A DNA stretch of 64,000 nt from Pictodentalium vernedei (Eukaryota; Mollusca; Scaphopoda; Dentaliida; Dentaliidae). Location: the NCBI GenBank assembly GCA_031216915.1, contig CM062296.1, positions 794,587,823 through 794,651,822 of the forward strand, in the 5' to 3' direction. Position numbers and translations under genes: made by a program. Within the stretch, counting starts at the first letter, position 1. The number at the start of each line of letters is the position of its first letter. Below the pieces are notes generated by a model. The model had not been told where the DNA came from. It was given only the letters and a program-made list of their open reading frames with translations, and made no database searches. Shown piece by piece: positions 20,530 through 32,940 of the stretch.

Positions 20530-20882
20530 ATTTTTCAGAGATCACTTTTAGCCCAATTTCGTTGTGGAATCCTCCCAATCCGTATTGAAACGGGTAGATA
20601 TAAACAGGAAAGGTCACGTGATAGGTTATGTGTATTCTGCACAGAACAGTGTGCAGAAGATGAGATTCACTTTTAATGAAATGTCAATTATACTCCGATT
20701 TAAGAGAAAAGCTTTTTGAGAAAATTTCGGAGGAACATAAACCTAATATTTTGCCTGTTAATGACAACAGTCTGTTGCTGTTATTGGAAAACTATCCCAG
20801 ACAGTGTTCTACTTACATGTACATTGTCGAGACATTTAACAGAAGAAAGAGTAAAATATATCAAACAAGTGTGATTAAATGA
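20530..20882 (+). pseudogene. LINE ORF2 C-terminal fragment with a frameshift
   Basis: From about 20539 the frame reads RSLLAQFRCGILPIRIETGR, then a Cys pair (LCVFC), then AEDEIHF. Two stops (TAATGA) follow at 20674-20679. The continuation, one base out of register, starts at 20676 with MKCQLYSDLREKLF and runs to TGA near 20880. The layout (FR.G.LPIRIE.GR, CxxC, EDE.HF, C.LYSDLR) is the standard tail of invertebrate LINE-type reverse transcriptases. The upstream catalytic domain is absent. A single missing base explains the break. It belongs to a different LINE lineage or age from the 305-607 fragment, as judged by sequence difference. Confidence 0.8.
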
Positions 20883-21098
20883 TTATGTAGGTGTGTATAT
20901 CTTTCTGAGTTGTAGTCAATATAGGCTTCTAATTTAGGACCGTTAACCTTTTGAACGCGAATGGCCGGTATTCGTCCCAACTTATTGTCTCTTTGTATGT
21001 TAATAAAATGCTATAAACGGTGCGGCCTGCGGTCTTTTTATAGAGAGGGCCCCCCCTTCTATTTATATTGGACAATTCAATTTCACTATAAACGTGTA

Positions 21099-21414
21099 CA
21101 GTTAAAACTAGAAGTCCTGTCCCGAACTGTGCGCTTATCTAGACTGAATTGCGCGTAGGAGTTGCGCGCAATTGTCATATCGAATGGTATCCAAAGCATG
21201 GCAGGTTATCCTGATTACTCATAGTAAACACAGGCAATGTTTCTGCCAATGGACCTCCGGGTTACCCGGAGGTCCATTGGCTGAAACATTGCTTGTGCAC
21301 AAGCCATATACACAGGATTTGATAGCCTTACTATGGTCATAACGCGCGTAAATTAACGCGCAGATCGACGTGCTATTTCTGCGCATTTCGTGACAGGACT
21401 TCTAGTTTTAACTG
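21099..21414 (-). mobile_element. TA-flanked MITE with CAGTTAAAACTAGAAGTCC ends, copy 2
   Basis: 316 bp, flanked by TA. Both ends read CAGTTAAAACTAGAAGTCCT inwards. Relative to 18464-18777 the interior is inverted (ATGGTATCCAAAGCATGGCA here against TGCCGTGCTTTGTATGCCGT there). The core hairpin is AATGTTTCTGCCAATGGACC, then TCCGGGTTACCCGGAGG. Confidence 0.88.
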
Positions 21415-21482
21415 TACAAATCCCATTCTAGGGGATCCAAAATACTTAATGTTTAATCGCAATAAACTTTGATTTAAGGCGC

Positions 21483-22206
21483 ATGATAGCAGGAGATGAG
21501 GAGAAACTCACCGGGGGATTAAAGGCACTAAACACCTCAAAGAGAAAGAGAGGGGGGGGGGGACCAAGTGAGAAAGAGGGAGAGAGAGAGAGAGGAGGCG
21601 GGGGGGGGGGGGGCATGGCGAAAATAAGTTTGCAATTAACCGTGACATATAGGTCAAGCTGGCCGGGTGCTCTGGATTATTTTGTATTTTATTTGATATT
21701 GTATGCACATGTCACGAAAATAAAGAATATATCTATCTATTTCTATCTGTATTGTAATAGCTCTCCCAAGGTATTCGTGTTAATATAATTTAACAAAAAC
21801 ATTTGTTTTAAATTCAAAGTGTCCATAATTGCCTTCAGTCATTTAATTTATTTCCAAAGTACAATCGTCTGAACCTTACAGAGATATATTGTACGGGGAG
21901 GGTCGAATACGACAAAAACACAGTGGGGTACATCTATCCCTTGTGGATATTTGGCAATTTACGATACCAAAGCACAACAAACAGTATCACACTTTCATTT
22001 CATAGACCATCGGGCTGTACCCTTTTGTGTATGAGCCGAAATTTTGCCAGTGTTACATGCGTTTTCTCCAGAAATAATAATCAACTTCCTGGTGGAAAAT
22101 CACTCCACTGTGTTTTTGAGGTAATTTAGGCCCGCTTTACTCACTGTAATCACACAATCGGTTTCCGTTGTTTTTTTTCGGGTGAATGGCATGAAAATTC
22201 TGTACC
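21483..22206. other. Non-coding stretch with G/A-rich simple sequence
   Basis: G and AG tracts at about 21540-21614 produce artificial open frames on both strands. No gene or repeat terminus was recognised in the rest. Confidence 0.35.
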
Positions 22207-22306
22207 TACACTCTAAAAGCAGTTGGGTTAAACATTAACCCAAATAAACTGGGTTGAGTGAATATGAACCCAGTTTGATTTTTAACCCAACTGATTTTAG
22301 AGTGTA
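22207..22306. mobile_element. 100-bp MITE with TACACTCTAAAA ends
   Basis: TACACTCTAAAAGCAGTTGG, then GTTAA, is mirrored by TTAACCCAACTGATTTTAGA, then GTGTA. A second inner stem is AAACTGGGTT..AACCCAGTTT. TA at the extreme ends may be the target. The superfamily is not assigned. Confidence 0.75.
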
Positions 22307-22466
22307 GTAAAATCGCTCAATGAGATATTTTAAATAGGGTTTTTCTGTTATTTTGGGTTGTTTTCTCGGGTTTACCATTTGTACAGGGCTATCCAGAGGG
22401 AAATGAATGTTAAGTATACAAACGTGATCGTGTCGGTTATTCTCGCATGAAAAGTATGGAGTTTAC

Positions 22467-22631
22467 CTGGGATTAGAGAATTGTTCATAGCTTCAATACG
22501 TGACAAATAGTTGTTCAAAAATCCACATCCGTGTGTGTGTACATATGTGTCATCTTGATGTGTGTCATTTTCGTCATAGTCATCGTCACCGCCCGCATCA
22601 GCAGCATCAAGTAATAATTTTGAACAATACT
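22467..22631 (-). CDS. Candidate internal exon, unrecognised protein
   Basis: On the minus strand an open stretch lies between a weak acceptor (CTTGTATTAG) and a donor (CCCAG|GTAAAC). The peptide has an acidic run (DAADAGGDDDYDEND) followed by HGCGFLNNYLSRIEAMNNS. Codon use is varied and the peptide looks protein-like rather than repeat-derived. I recognise no family, and no partner exon is identified nearby. It could equally be chance. Confidence 0.25.
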
Positions 22632-23620
22632 CTAATACAAGACACATAATATATAATAACAACGAATGTATTTTTACCAGCTTTGAACGCAAGAGACGTC
22701 GTTTAACTACCTTCTCGGCACTGTTTTTCTAAAAATTAGTTAATCTCATATCTTCTTAATCTATTTTCTGTGTGTTTTGTCCCGAAACTGCATCATCCTT
22801 TCAGCCTTCCTACGACTGAAAAACACATCAGTTATCACTTCTTCCAACACATTTGAAAGTTAGCAGATAGAATCCTTAATTGAGTATGTTCAATTGCATG
22901 TTCTTAGCTTTCTGAAACATCCCGGAACAAATTCATGTCTACTCAACTTTTCACATAAGACCACCATCAGAGACGACACTTGCAAATCAGAAAAGAACTC
23001 TTGTGTTCCTAAATAAAAGATGTTTTCGGCTTCCATAGTAAATCACGTTTCAATAAATGAATCACTAGCTGTGTCTAGTGAGAATAAGTCAGCTATCTAA
23101 GATAAGCTTCGCGTGCCATTCTTCACATGTAAAGCCTCGCATTCTTGGAAATGCAAGGATGCAAACATCCCCTCTCAAACTGTCCAGGAGTGCCCACTTG
23201 AATATGACTATAAAAATACCATGTTTTGTTTTTCAAATGTAGCATGATGTATTTGGCCTTTCCTCATTACCGAGCTTGACACATGTGGAACCCACTCAGA
23301 ATCTCTTGGGAGGTGTCGGAAACCGGGGCTTTGTTGTTGCTGGAAGATACAGAGTCACGCCGCGTATTCAGTCAAAACTCAAGGAGTGTCGCCTGAATCC
23401 GTGCGTGAACGTATGTCTCGCCGTAACGAACCCGCCCGTTTTACATTTGTTGGGGTGGCTCTTATCCTGAAGGGGTTAATAACTTTTTCTCGAAAAGCAT
23501 AAATCAACAGAGGTTCACTGAAAACAACAATTTTAATACATATACATATAAATAAATATAGTAATTTGTGACTTACATGGAATCCAGTGAATATGAAAAA
23601 CAAAACGTCAATCAGCCCCT
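22632..23620. other. Non-coding stretch
   Basis: A short match to the family A arm (AGACGACACTTGCAAA, about 22972) suggests a decayed fragment. No gene is supported. Confidence 0.3.
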
Positions 23621-23694
23621 ACCCACACAGTTTTTGAGTCACTTGCGGGCCCGCATTCTCTGTTGTCGCTGGCTTTTACTCCTTTCCGCTGGTA

Positions 23695-23865
23695 TTTGTT
23701 CCTTGGACGCCTCTTCACTTCACCCTTTCACTGCAGTCGCACGGCCACTAACGTATTGTCACTTTATCTATGTCGCCTTCCCTCTAACAAGTGACGGAAT
23801 GTCACTCTTCCACTGCCGTCGCACGGCCACTAGCCGCCACTAGCCTATTGTTACTTTACTAGACG
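23695..23865. repeat. Diverged tandem duplication around GTCGCACGGCCACTA
   Basis: CACTGCAGTCGCACGGCCAC, then TAACGTATTGTCACTTTA, recurs about 91 bp downstream as CACTGCCGTCGCACGGCCAC, then CCTATTGTTACTTTA, with an extra short CCGCCACTAG insertion. Confidence 0.55.
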
Positions 23866-25375
23866 CTTTTCACTCAAGCAGTCGCCACGCATGGGGTTAA
23901 ACTTTCCCCTACGTTTATCTCAGTATAATATCCACACAGGCAAAGCCTACTCTGCCTGCGTATGGCTTGCCTTCTAAAACAGGTAATGCCGTTTACCTAA
24001 ATGCAAATAGCTCCCTGAGCTCGCACTTCGTGTTTCTGATCCTATATTCATATATGGCCACCGACTTGTTCCGCGACTGCTCCTATCCTAAATATGAGCT
24101 ATGTGGCCTCCTACATCACAACGTGCCTATAATTTCGAACCGATGCGGCACCTCCTCTAACATATAGCATGGGACATCCCCACCTACTCGCAACGACCCA
24201 CAGTCTTACGCACCTTCAGACTGGAACGATTTTTTCGAGAAACCCTCCGATTTTTATTTCGATAACCAGAACATTAATTCTCAGTTTAATCGATTCTCTT
24301 GAACTCGGCCGCTTAGATCTATCCTAATTTAATACTCGCTTTACAATTCCTTTGAAAGACTCGAATTTCGATATTTCCTGACATTCGTGACAGGCTAGGT
24401 GCACAATGTGGGTGTGTGTCCAGAACATGCACGATGCATTGTTTATCAACAATTACCCATTAACTGAACATAATTACACAGATAATGACTGCAGGAGGAA
24501 ACTCCTTTAGTCAATTATCAAACAGCCCATGTGGCGTTCAACAAATGCGCCATAATGGACATTAAATTTGTCGCTTAATTTAGCAGCGCTTGACTTATCG
24601 CTGGTCTGTTTAAGTGACAAATCGGTTTTTGGAGTTCATCATTTACCTATCTTTACGCTTTATATTTAGCCCAGTGAGAAAGATTATTGAAAATGTATAC
24701 ACTTTCAAACCCAAAATCTTATCTTTTAGCTATCACCTTGACAGGAGGTATAACGACTGGGGGGGGGGGGGGGTGGGGTGGGGGGGGGGGGTCTTCCTAG
24801 GATTAACTCATGAGCGGATTCAGAGTGGGCGCACCAGGTGCGCATTGTTTTAGTAATTCAACATTTTTTACATGCACAGATCCTAAGGGACACGATGTTA
24901 TCGGCGATGACACATGGTCATCCACTATAACGTATCCCATGAATACAGCTAAAGGTCTAGTTCCTACGCGGGTCTCATGTGAGCCGATATGCATTGGGTT
25001 CTTTTCGGAAAAATGTAAATGCTGGAATATTTTGGTTGGAAAATATTATGGTCTTATGCAAAAAAAAAGCCAGCGGTAAGCCCACTGACCTTGCTTGATA
25101 CAACACTTTCCCACTAGATCCCCCGGATCCCACTGACAACAATATAATACTCCCTCTAGTGTTTGTCCCTAATTCGTCGCAGGGATCTTCAATAGATTGC
25201 TCGCATCTTGATCCGAGATTGAAATGTGCCCGTCCTCAAATCTAGAATCCTGGGGTCGACACTGTAACTCTACATTTGACAGGTTCTGTAAAGGGGTGGC
25301 CCTGTCTTATGATGGCTAGTATGCGTGTACATGTGCAACAATCAAGTTACTGATTCGGGAGACAAAATTCTGTGT
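23866..25375. other. Non-coding stretch with G-rich tracts
   Basis: G tracts interrupted by T lie at 24761-24791. The open frame at 24810-25079 lacks domain signals. I see no repeat terminus pair. Confidence 0.3.
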
Positions 25376-26016
25376 CTAACCCTTTGATACTTTAATTATC
25401 CTGACGTTCAAACGTCACCGGAAATTCAATTTCTTCAACGTTTTTCAAAATGCGACATAAAACATCGGAAAGTACAAATAACAAGATTTTTTCACATTAA
25501 TGATTATCTGGTTGAGGGCTAGATTATTTTGGTGGTCTGAATTTGTTATTCAAAACTTGTTTTATTACAAATTATTGGAGATCTCCAATAATTTGTAATA
25601 AAACAAATTTATATAAACAAAATATGATTTGTGTTTGACTGAATATGAAATATAAGCAAGGATAGTGTTGGCTTTTGATCTGGTATCCTCATTGTTTTGA
25701 AAGCCCTGATAGTGGCTTCTAGCACTCAACCAGTTAAGAAGTCTTCACAGCAGGATTATATTAATATTTTAAACTGCCATAACATTTGGCTCAACGATTG
25801 TCACTGACCACTATTCGGGAGAAAATAGGAATTTGAGGGTAAAACTTTTTGGAGCTTTATGGAAATGGCGTTCCGCATTTTTAAAGCGCGCGCCGTTTGA
25901 ACTGGTTCAGAAAAGCTTCCAAAAACAAAAATAATAACAAAACAAATGACCACAAAGCATCAACGCACTGTTTGATTTCATACGTCATAGGACGTACAAA
26001 AGTATCAAAGGGTTAA
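25376..26016 (+). mobile_element. Family D TTAA element, full copy (about 640 bp)
   Basis: Ends AACCCTTTGATACTTT and AAAGTATCAAAGGGTTAA are inverted, with CTAA/TTAA at the borders. The core is a hairpin ATTACAAATTATTGGAGATC, then TCCAATAATTTGTAAT (about 25563-25602). Further diverged copies lie at 47640-48620 (interrupted) and 58935-59177 (inverted, partial). It is non-coding. Confidence 0.8.
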
Positions 26017-26129
26017 GCTTATGACGCGACGTCATGGAATTCAATGACGGCTTCCCAGAAAACAGTGGTGAAGGTTGTCGCAGATAATAATTCTCGAGTT
26101 ACAGATGTCCTAAAACCGCTCTCCTAGAA

Positions 26130-28792
26130 AGAAAGTGTCGATAAGAGTTGTTATTTACTGCCGATGAGAGTTGATGTTCACTGTAGATAAGAGATGTTGC
26201 TTATTGTTAATAACAGTTGATGCTTCTTGTTGAAAAGTGTTTGTTGTTGTTGTTGATAAGAGATATTGTTTATTGCCAATAAGAGTTTGTTGTTTATTGT
26301 TGAAAAGTGTTTTAATAAGGGCTGAAATTATTGTTGATGAGAGTTGTTGTTTATTGTTGACAAGAGTTTATTGTTTATTGTTGATAAGAGTTTATTGTTT
26401 ATTGTTGATAAGAGTTGTTGTTTATTGCTGATAAGAGATGATGTTTGTTCTTGATAAGAGATATTATTTATTTTTAATAAAGGTTTGTATTTATTGTTGA
26501 TGAGAGTTGTTGTTTATTGTTGATGAGAGTTGTTGTTTATTGTTGATAAGAGTTGTTGTTTATTGTTTAGGAGAGATGTTACTTATTGTTGATAAGAGTT
26601 GTTGTTTATTGTTGATGAGAGTTGTTATTTATTGTTGATAAGAGTTGTTGTTTATTGTTGATAAGAGTTGTTGTTTATTGTTGATAAGAGTTCTTGTTTA
26701 GTGTTGATGAGAGCTGTTGTTTATTGTTGATAAGAGTTGTTGTTTATTGTTGATAAGAGTTGTTGTTTATTGTTGATAAGAGTTGTTGTTTATTGTTGAT
26801 AAGAATTGTTGTTTATTGTTGATAAGAGTTGATGTTTATTGTTGATAAGAGTTGTTGTTTATTGTTGATAAGAGTTGTTGTTTAGTGTTGATGAGAGCTG
26901 TTGTTTATTGTTGATAAGAGTTGTTGTTTATTGTTGATAAGAGTTGTTGTTTAGTGTTGATGAGAGCTGTTGTTTAGTGTTGATGAGAGATGTTGTTTAT
27001 TGTTGATAAGTGTGTTGTTTATTGTTGATAAGAGATATTATATATTGTTAAGAAAGGTTTGTATTTATTGTTGATAAGAGTTGTTGTTTATTGTTGATGA
27101 GAGTAGTTATTTATTGTTGATAAGAGTTGTTTTTTTATTGTTGGTGAGAGTTGTTGTTTATTGTTGATGAGAGATATTATTTATTGTTGTTAAGAGTTGT
27201 TGTTTATTGTTGGTAAGAGTTGTTATTTATTGTTGGTGAGAGTTGTTGTTTATTGTTGATGAGAGCTGTTGTTTATTGTTGATGAGAGATATTATTTATT
27301 GTTGATAAGAGTTGTTTTTTATTGTTGATAAGAGTTGTTTTTTTATTGTTGATGAGAGTTGTTGTTTATTGTTGATGAGAGTTGTTATTTATTGTTGATA
27401 AGAGTTGTTTTTAATTGTTGAAGAGAGTTGTTGTTTGTTGTTGATGAGAGTTGTTATTTATTGTTGATGAGAGTTGTTGTTTATTGTTGATGAGAGATAT
27501 TATTTATTGTTGATAAGAGTTGTTTTTTATTGTTGATAAGAGTTGTTGTTTATTGTTGATAAGAGTTGTTTTTTATTGTTGATGAGAGTTGTTGTTTATT
27601 GTTGATGAGAGTTGTTTTTTATTGTTGATGAGAGTTGTTGTTTATTGTTGATGAGAATTGTTGTTTATTGTTGATGAGAGTTATTTTTTTATTGTTGATG
27701 AGAGTTGTTATTTATTGTTGATGAGAGTTGTTTTTTTATTGTTGATGAGAGTTGTTGTTTATTGTTGATGAGAGTTGTTTTTTTTATTGTTGATGAGAGT
27801 TGTTGTTTATTGTTGATGAGAATTGTTGTTTATTGTTGACGAGAGTTGTTTTTTATTGTTGATGAGAGTTATTATTTATTGTTGATGAGAGTTGTTTTTT
27901 TATTGTTGATAAGAGTTGTTATTTATTGTTGATAAGAGTTGTTATTTATTGTTAATAAGAGTTGTTTTTTATTGTTGGTAAGAGTTGTTATTTATTGTTG
28001 ATGAGAGTTGTTATTTATTGTTGATAAGAGTTGTTGTTTATTGTTGATAAGAGTTGTTATTTATTGTTGATAAGGGTTGTTATTTATTGTTGATAAGAGT
28101 TGTTATTTATTGTTGATGAGAGTTGTTATTTATTGTTGGTAAGAGTTGTTGTTTATTGTTGATGAGAGTTGTTGTTTATTGTTGATAAGAGTTGTTGTTT
28201 ATTGTTGATAAGAGTTGTTATTTATTGTTGATAAGAGTTGTTATTTATTGTTGATAAGAGTTGTTGTTTATTGTTGATGAGAGTTGTTGTTTATTGTTGA
28301 TAAGAGTTGTTGTTTATTGTTGATAAGAGTTGTTATTTATTGTTGATGAGCGTTGTTGTTTATTGTTGATGAGAGTTGTTTTTTATTGTTGTTAAGAGTT
28401 GCTGTTTATTGTTGATAAGAGTTGTTATTTATTGTTGATAAGAGTTGTTATTTATTGTTGATAAGAGTTGTTGTTTATTGTTGATGAGAGTTGTTGTTTA
28501 TTGTTGTTAAGAGTTGTTGTTTATTGTTGATAAGAGTTGTTATTTATTGTTGATGAGCGTTGTTGTTTATTGTTGATGAGAGTTGTTTTTTATTGTTGTT
28601 AAGAGTTGCTGTTTATTGTTGATAACAGTTGTTATTTATTGTTGTTAAGAGTTGTTGTTTATTCCTAATAAGAGTTGTTGCTTACTGTTGGTAAGAGTTG
28701 CTCTGTATTGCTAATAAGTGTTGTTGTTTATTGGTAATAAGATTGGTTATTTATTGTGGAAAAGAGATTATGTTTATTGTTGATAAGGGTTT
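26130..28792. repeat. 23-bp minisatellite array, about 115 units
   Basis: The consensus is TTGTTGTTTATTGTTGATAA plus GAG (23 bp), head to tail for about 2.66 kb. Three variable positions recur: GTTTA/ATTTA/TTTTTA, GATAAGA/GATGAGA, and occasional GGTAAGA. The outer 300 bp on each side are degenerate while the middle is homogeneous, as expected where unequal exchange acts on the centre. A block with GAGCGTTGTTG appears twice, 207 bp (9 units) apart. One strand is T/G-only over long stretches. Open frames here are meaningless. Confidence 0.95.
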
Positions 28793-28799
28793 TCTTCTC

Positions 28800-30155
28800 G
28801 GAACTAGTCGCTTAGATCAATGTTAGTTTGAAGACTAGAAACAAAACCACTCGAAATTGTTGTTAGCTTTACAAGAAATATCTAAGAATTGGGAAAGTGA
28901 AAGAAAAGTATTTTTAATCCCATAATACCCAAGTGAAGTGTAGGTGTAACAGCCATACGATAAACGTCGGGTTTATACTAATACTATGAGTAAACCGCTT
29001 AACGTGACTACAGTCATTACATTTTCGTGATAATTCTTCGCTTATTGTGAAAAACTACGAAAGTGGCATAGGGATAAGGTGTCAGTGTGTAAGTCTTAGA
29101 CAATATTTCCACACGTTATGAAAAGATGCATTGGATAAGCCAAATAAAAATCAATATGACAGCATGATTTCTTTTATCCCATATATTTAATAAGTAGGTA
29201 TGTCTAATACAAAGCAATGACAATATTGTTAGCTTGAAACATTCGCCTACAGAATCCACAAACAAATGTTTTTTCCGTTGTGCCTTCACTACCCCATCCT
29301 AATTTTAGGGGGATAACATCGATTTAGTAATTTTCCTACCACAGAATTAAAGGGCTGAAGAATATTTCAATAGATTAAGCTCAAGTACATACAGTGTGCC
29401 TTCGAACCACACATTGGAATGTATATGTCACGTTGAGTACATGTGTTGGAACGAAAGAATGGTTTCGGTTCGCCGAATGAACTTCAGATATGGTGTTCAT
29501 TGGACTATCTGTAACTGTACCAATCTCCACGCAATGATTTCTCCCTTTCAGCGGATACAGAGTATTCGCTGCAAGGGAGAAACAGTTGTGTGAAGATTGT
29601 AACTGTACGTCTTTATAATATCAATAAATTATCGGTACTCTGTTTGGCTGTGACTATGAGAATTGGCCAGCCAGAGGCAAGCTTAGATCCATTCCAACCG
29701 CCTACACATTTCGGAGCTCCGAAAGCAAAGACTGAAAAAAATTGGTTTGTGACTTTTGTGAATAGCGCTAGTTGTTTATTAGACTTTTCGTGAAGTGAGG
29801 GACTAAATTACACTTAATGTGACAGAGATTCTTCTGATCTCTTTGGTAAAGAGTCTGGATCAATGGGAATATGTGCATCACGAGTGCTCCAATTGAGAAT
29901 TCGTTTTGGAGTGGAAAACAACATACAAAGACTAAGAAAGTCTACATTCGAATCGAGCAAAGAATATTAAGACCGATATCCAAGCAACTGCATATATACT
30001 ACATATAAGTTTTATAACACACAGTCACATGGAATCATGTTCGCACAGTCTCTGCAGTCTCTTATTAAACTGTTCTTATACTATTAAAGAAGACGTTGCC
30101 ATTTGCCTTTGAATTAAGAGACTTTGTTAGGCAAGCAATTTATATTTAATGCACA
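28800..30155. other. Non-coding stretch
   Basis: An imperfect palindrome lies at about 29519-29602 (CAATCTCCACGCAATG, then TTCTCCCTT and complement). Small open frames at 29396-29793 have no motif. Confidence 0.3.
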
Positions 30156-30159
30156 GTTC

Positions 30160-30228
30160 GTCCCCTGAGTTCTAATGTGTTCTATGTGCCAGTAGGCACA
30201 TAGAACACATTGGAACTCAGGGGACGAA
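30160..30228. repeat. Family H hairpin, copy 3
   Basis: CGTCCCCTGAGTTCTAATGT, then GTTCTATGTGCCAGTAGGCA and complement. It is almost identical to 3879-3952 and 16289-16365, with a nearly perfect stem. Confidence 0.8.
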
Positions 30229-30551
30229 TTGGTTTCCCTGGCTGGGTGGTCAAAAGGCCTTATAACTACCCAGTTCAAGGCACCAGATGTACATTACAAT
30301 TTTGTTTGAGTGGGAACTGAGATTGGGAAATTTGTGGTTAAGAATTGGGAAAAATCATGCCAAAATCTCATTAGAATAGGATTCCATAAACGGCTCCTGT
30401 GGGTACGCAAAACAAACCTCGTGTAATAAAGAAAATCTCACATTCGTTACGATTTGATATAAAATGTATGGGTAAACCTCAGGTGAGATCGATTTTAGTG
30501 AACTCGGCTCAAAATTTCATATCAAATCGTCATTTATTCGATAAGCTCTAT

Positions 30552-31271
30552 TAGGGTTCTTACAGTCAAGGACCAAAAAAATTCAAGGACTTTTCAAGGA
30601 CATATCAGCATTTTCCAAGGATATTTTTTTTAAATGTACATTTGGAATATAATCATTTTTAGAAACCCTACCTATTTTAACCCTTTACTCTTCGTGAAAA
30701 GCAGACAACACTTGCAAAAAAATCTTGAATAACTCATTTTTTGTCTCAAAACATAGGCTATGACCCCTCATTGGAACGAGCTCGACGAGCTCGTTCCAAC
30801 GAGGGGTCATAACCTATGTTTTTGAGACAAAAATGAAAAAAAGAATTGAAATTAAATGGCCATTTTTGAGAATAGGGTGGCCGGTTTTTCCCGTTACACT
30901 GGATAAAGGGTTAAAAATGTCTTCTACCTCATCCTTCTTAATTCCAGGAAAACGGTGCTACTAAAATGCTCTGCAACAAAATTATGGTACTTACAAAATG
31001 ACACCCAGTTAAATAATGCCTGCACTTTAATTCCTCATTTATCGATTATCCATTATTTATGTTCGTTTTTTCGTTTTTCAACTAAAACAAGTGTAAAAGA
31101 GATGTTTTAATTGTCCACTATTACACAGGTAAAATTGATATAGGGCAAAATTTAAGGATTTTCAAGGAGTCAGATGGATTTTCAAGTACTTTTCAAGTAC
31201 ATTTTCTAAATTTTCAAAATTCAAGGAGTAAGATTGAAATTCAAGGAGTTTTCAAGGATGTGCACACTCTG
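30552..31271. mobile_element. hAT-like element with subterminal TTCAAGGA repeats, carrying a family A insertion
   Basis: The left end TAGGGTTCTTACAGTCAAGG, then ATTCAAGGACTTTTCAAGGA, is mirrored at 31140-31271 by TTCAAGGAGTTTTCAAGGAT, then GTGCACACTCT. Repeated AAGGA motifs inside both ends are typical of several hAT families. The target duplication is ambiguous (TCTATTA against TCTATTTA). A complete family A element sits inside at 30677-30914. There is no coding capacity. Confidence 0.6.
30677..30914 (+). mobile_element. Family A TTAA hairpin element, nested copy
   Basis: TTAA borders, CCCTTTACTC..GGATAAAGGG ends, GCAGACAACACTTGC in the left arm, core around GGAACGAGCTCGACGAGCTC. It is nested in the hAT-like element 30552-31271 and is therefore younger than it. 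Confidence 0.9.
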
Positions 31272-31945
31272 TCTATTTACAACTCGGGTGTGGTAAGCAT
31301 CGTGTCTTCACAACTCAATTACAATTTTAGATAAAGTTTGGCAACAAAATATATAAACTACTTAGAACTTCAGGAGATTCTTACAAACCATTTATCGTCA
31401 CCATTCAATTAGTGTTGTCTAAACTAAATTACACCTGGCGTTGCAAAGGATGTAACAGTTTGTACAAAGTGTGCAGGATTTTTTTATAAGACACCTGACG
31501 CAGTTTTGATACATGGATACTAAAGTGAGAGCTTATTAGAATATTACTTCCTCGCAGAGCTCGTACAATGGCATCTACACTGCTAGTTTCATGAATCGAA
31601 CACAACAACAGTCACACGCACTGTTGTGACTGCGAACCGTTTCAGCAAAAGTATGGATTCGGCGCGTCTGAGGCGCGCGGGGACGTTGTAGGGTGGTTAC
31701 ATCCCTTCCGACCCTCTTGGTGGTGTTATTTGATTGTCTGATATACGGCGTATGGGGCTAGTAGCTTCATGCAAATAAAGTCTGCCACCTATCTTTACTT
31801 GAATGGACCATCATAAGCAAGTATAGTATGCACCTGGCCTTTTGTTTCGTGTTTGAGGAGAGAAGACAGCTGAGTCCAGATAAGGATGGTAATGATCACG
31901 ATGGTGATTGACAGAAAAAAGGCATAGCCATTGTATTAATCCACT
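31272..31945. other. Non-coding stretch with a GC-rich short repeat
   Basis: GGCGCG..GAGGCGCGCGGGGACG, then TTCCGACCCTC (about 31659-31712), resembles 45049-45101. GCAAGTATAGT-type motifs at 31816 recur near 45195 and 45740. These are traces of a dispersed repeat. No gene. Confidence 0.35.
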
Positions 31946-32360
31946 GAAATACACTGTAAAAAATAAAACCCTTAAAACACGTGTAAATAAAAACGCCTGG
32001 GAGACACACTTTTCACACATGTAATGTGATTTTATAAAAACGGCGCCGTTTAATAGGATATTCACATTACACGTTTATGTAAAATCGCGGACGATTATTC
32101 AAAAACGTGTAATGTGCATAATTAAAATTGCATTGTCCGTTTATCAGCAGACACACTTTTCAAACACATTACGTGTTTATCCGGGAGAGAAAAAACACTA
32201 AACACGTTTATGAATTTGATTTATTTTATTGAATAATTTAACGGTTCATTTGATTTTTTGACAAAAAATATATTCAGGCACGCTAATCTTTTTATACAAA
32301 ACATTCTGGTAACACATAGCTCGAACATTATCCATTTTGCTTTATAAACACATTACACAG
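31946..32360. repeat. Field of short ACACGTGTAA / CACATTACACG motifs
   Basis: Motifs such as AAACACGTGTAA, CACATGTAATGTG, CACATTACACGTTTA, AAACGTGTAATGTG and CACATTACGTGTTTA recur in both orientations, and GACACACTTTTCA occurs twice. It looks like a decayed inverted-repeat element, but its ends are not resolved. Confidence 0.45.
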
Positions 32361-32504
32361 TGGCGACTGAGGGGCGTTGGGACCCAGGACCTCTGGTAGC
32401 TTGGGGCTGCTGACCTACCGGGACGACCGTGGCTCGACTCGACATAGGACAAAATTTTGATAATTTGCCGTAAAAATCGCAATAAAGTTACCGCAATATG
32501 TTGG

Positions 32505-32940
32505 GATAAGTAAGCTATGTTTGAAATATAAGAGCTAATTGATGCAAGAGCTTTAAAGCAATAGAAGCCTGGTTTTATGCTGTTATAAATGACAGAATAA
32601 AACTAGGCTTTGGTTGTTTTAAATCTTTTTGACGACACAACGTTTCTATGTTTTTTTTTTGTTATAAAATCAAGGCATGGCTGCTGAAAAGCAGTCATGC
32701 TTTGATTTTACGAAAAAAAAAATAGAACCATTGTGGCACCACAAAACCATTAGTGATAGTTCTATCTCAATTTGTAATGATATGTTTGTTAAAAAAGAGC
32801 TGGAATTATATCTCTATCAGTTGAAGCGGAACTAAACTATAAATGTGTGTGCTGGAGGAGGGGGTGGATGGGGTCGGATGGGGGTTCAACTTTCGAGCCA
32901 TGCAAATCATCTTAGAAGAATATTATTATCTATTTCTTCA
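32505..32940 (+). repeat. Family F dispersed repeat, copy 1
   Basis: About 430 bp matching 34475-34900 in order: GTTTGAAATATAAGAGCTAA, GGTTTTATG, AGGCTTTG, ATAAAATCAAGGCATGGCTG with its palindromic partner, AACCATTGTGGC and ATATGTTTGTTAAAA. The inner hairpin CAAGGCATGGCTGC..CAGTCATGCTTTG is shared. No coding region. Confidence 0.7.

Noticed and set aside
26130..28792. Regular 23-bp repeats considered as a CRISPR-like array
   Set aside because: Units are head to tail with no unique spacers; it is a minisatellite in eukaryotic DNA.
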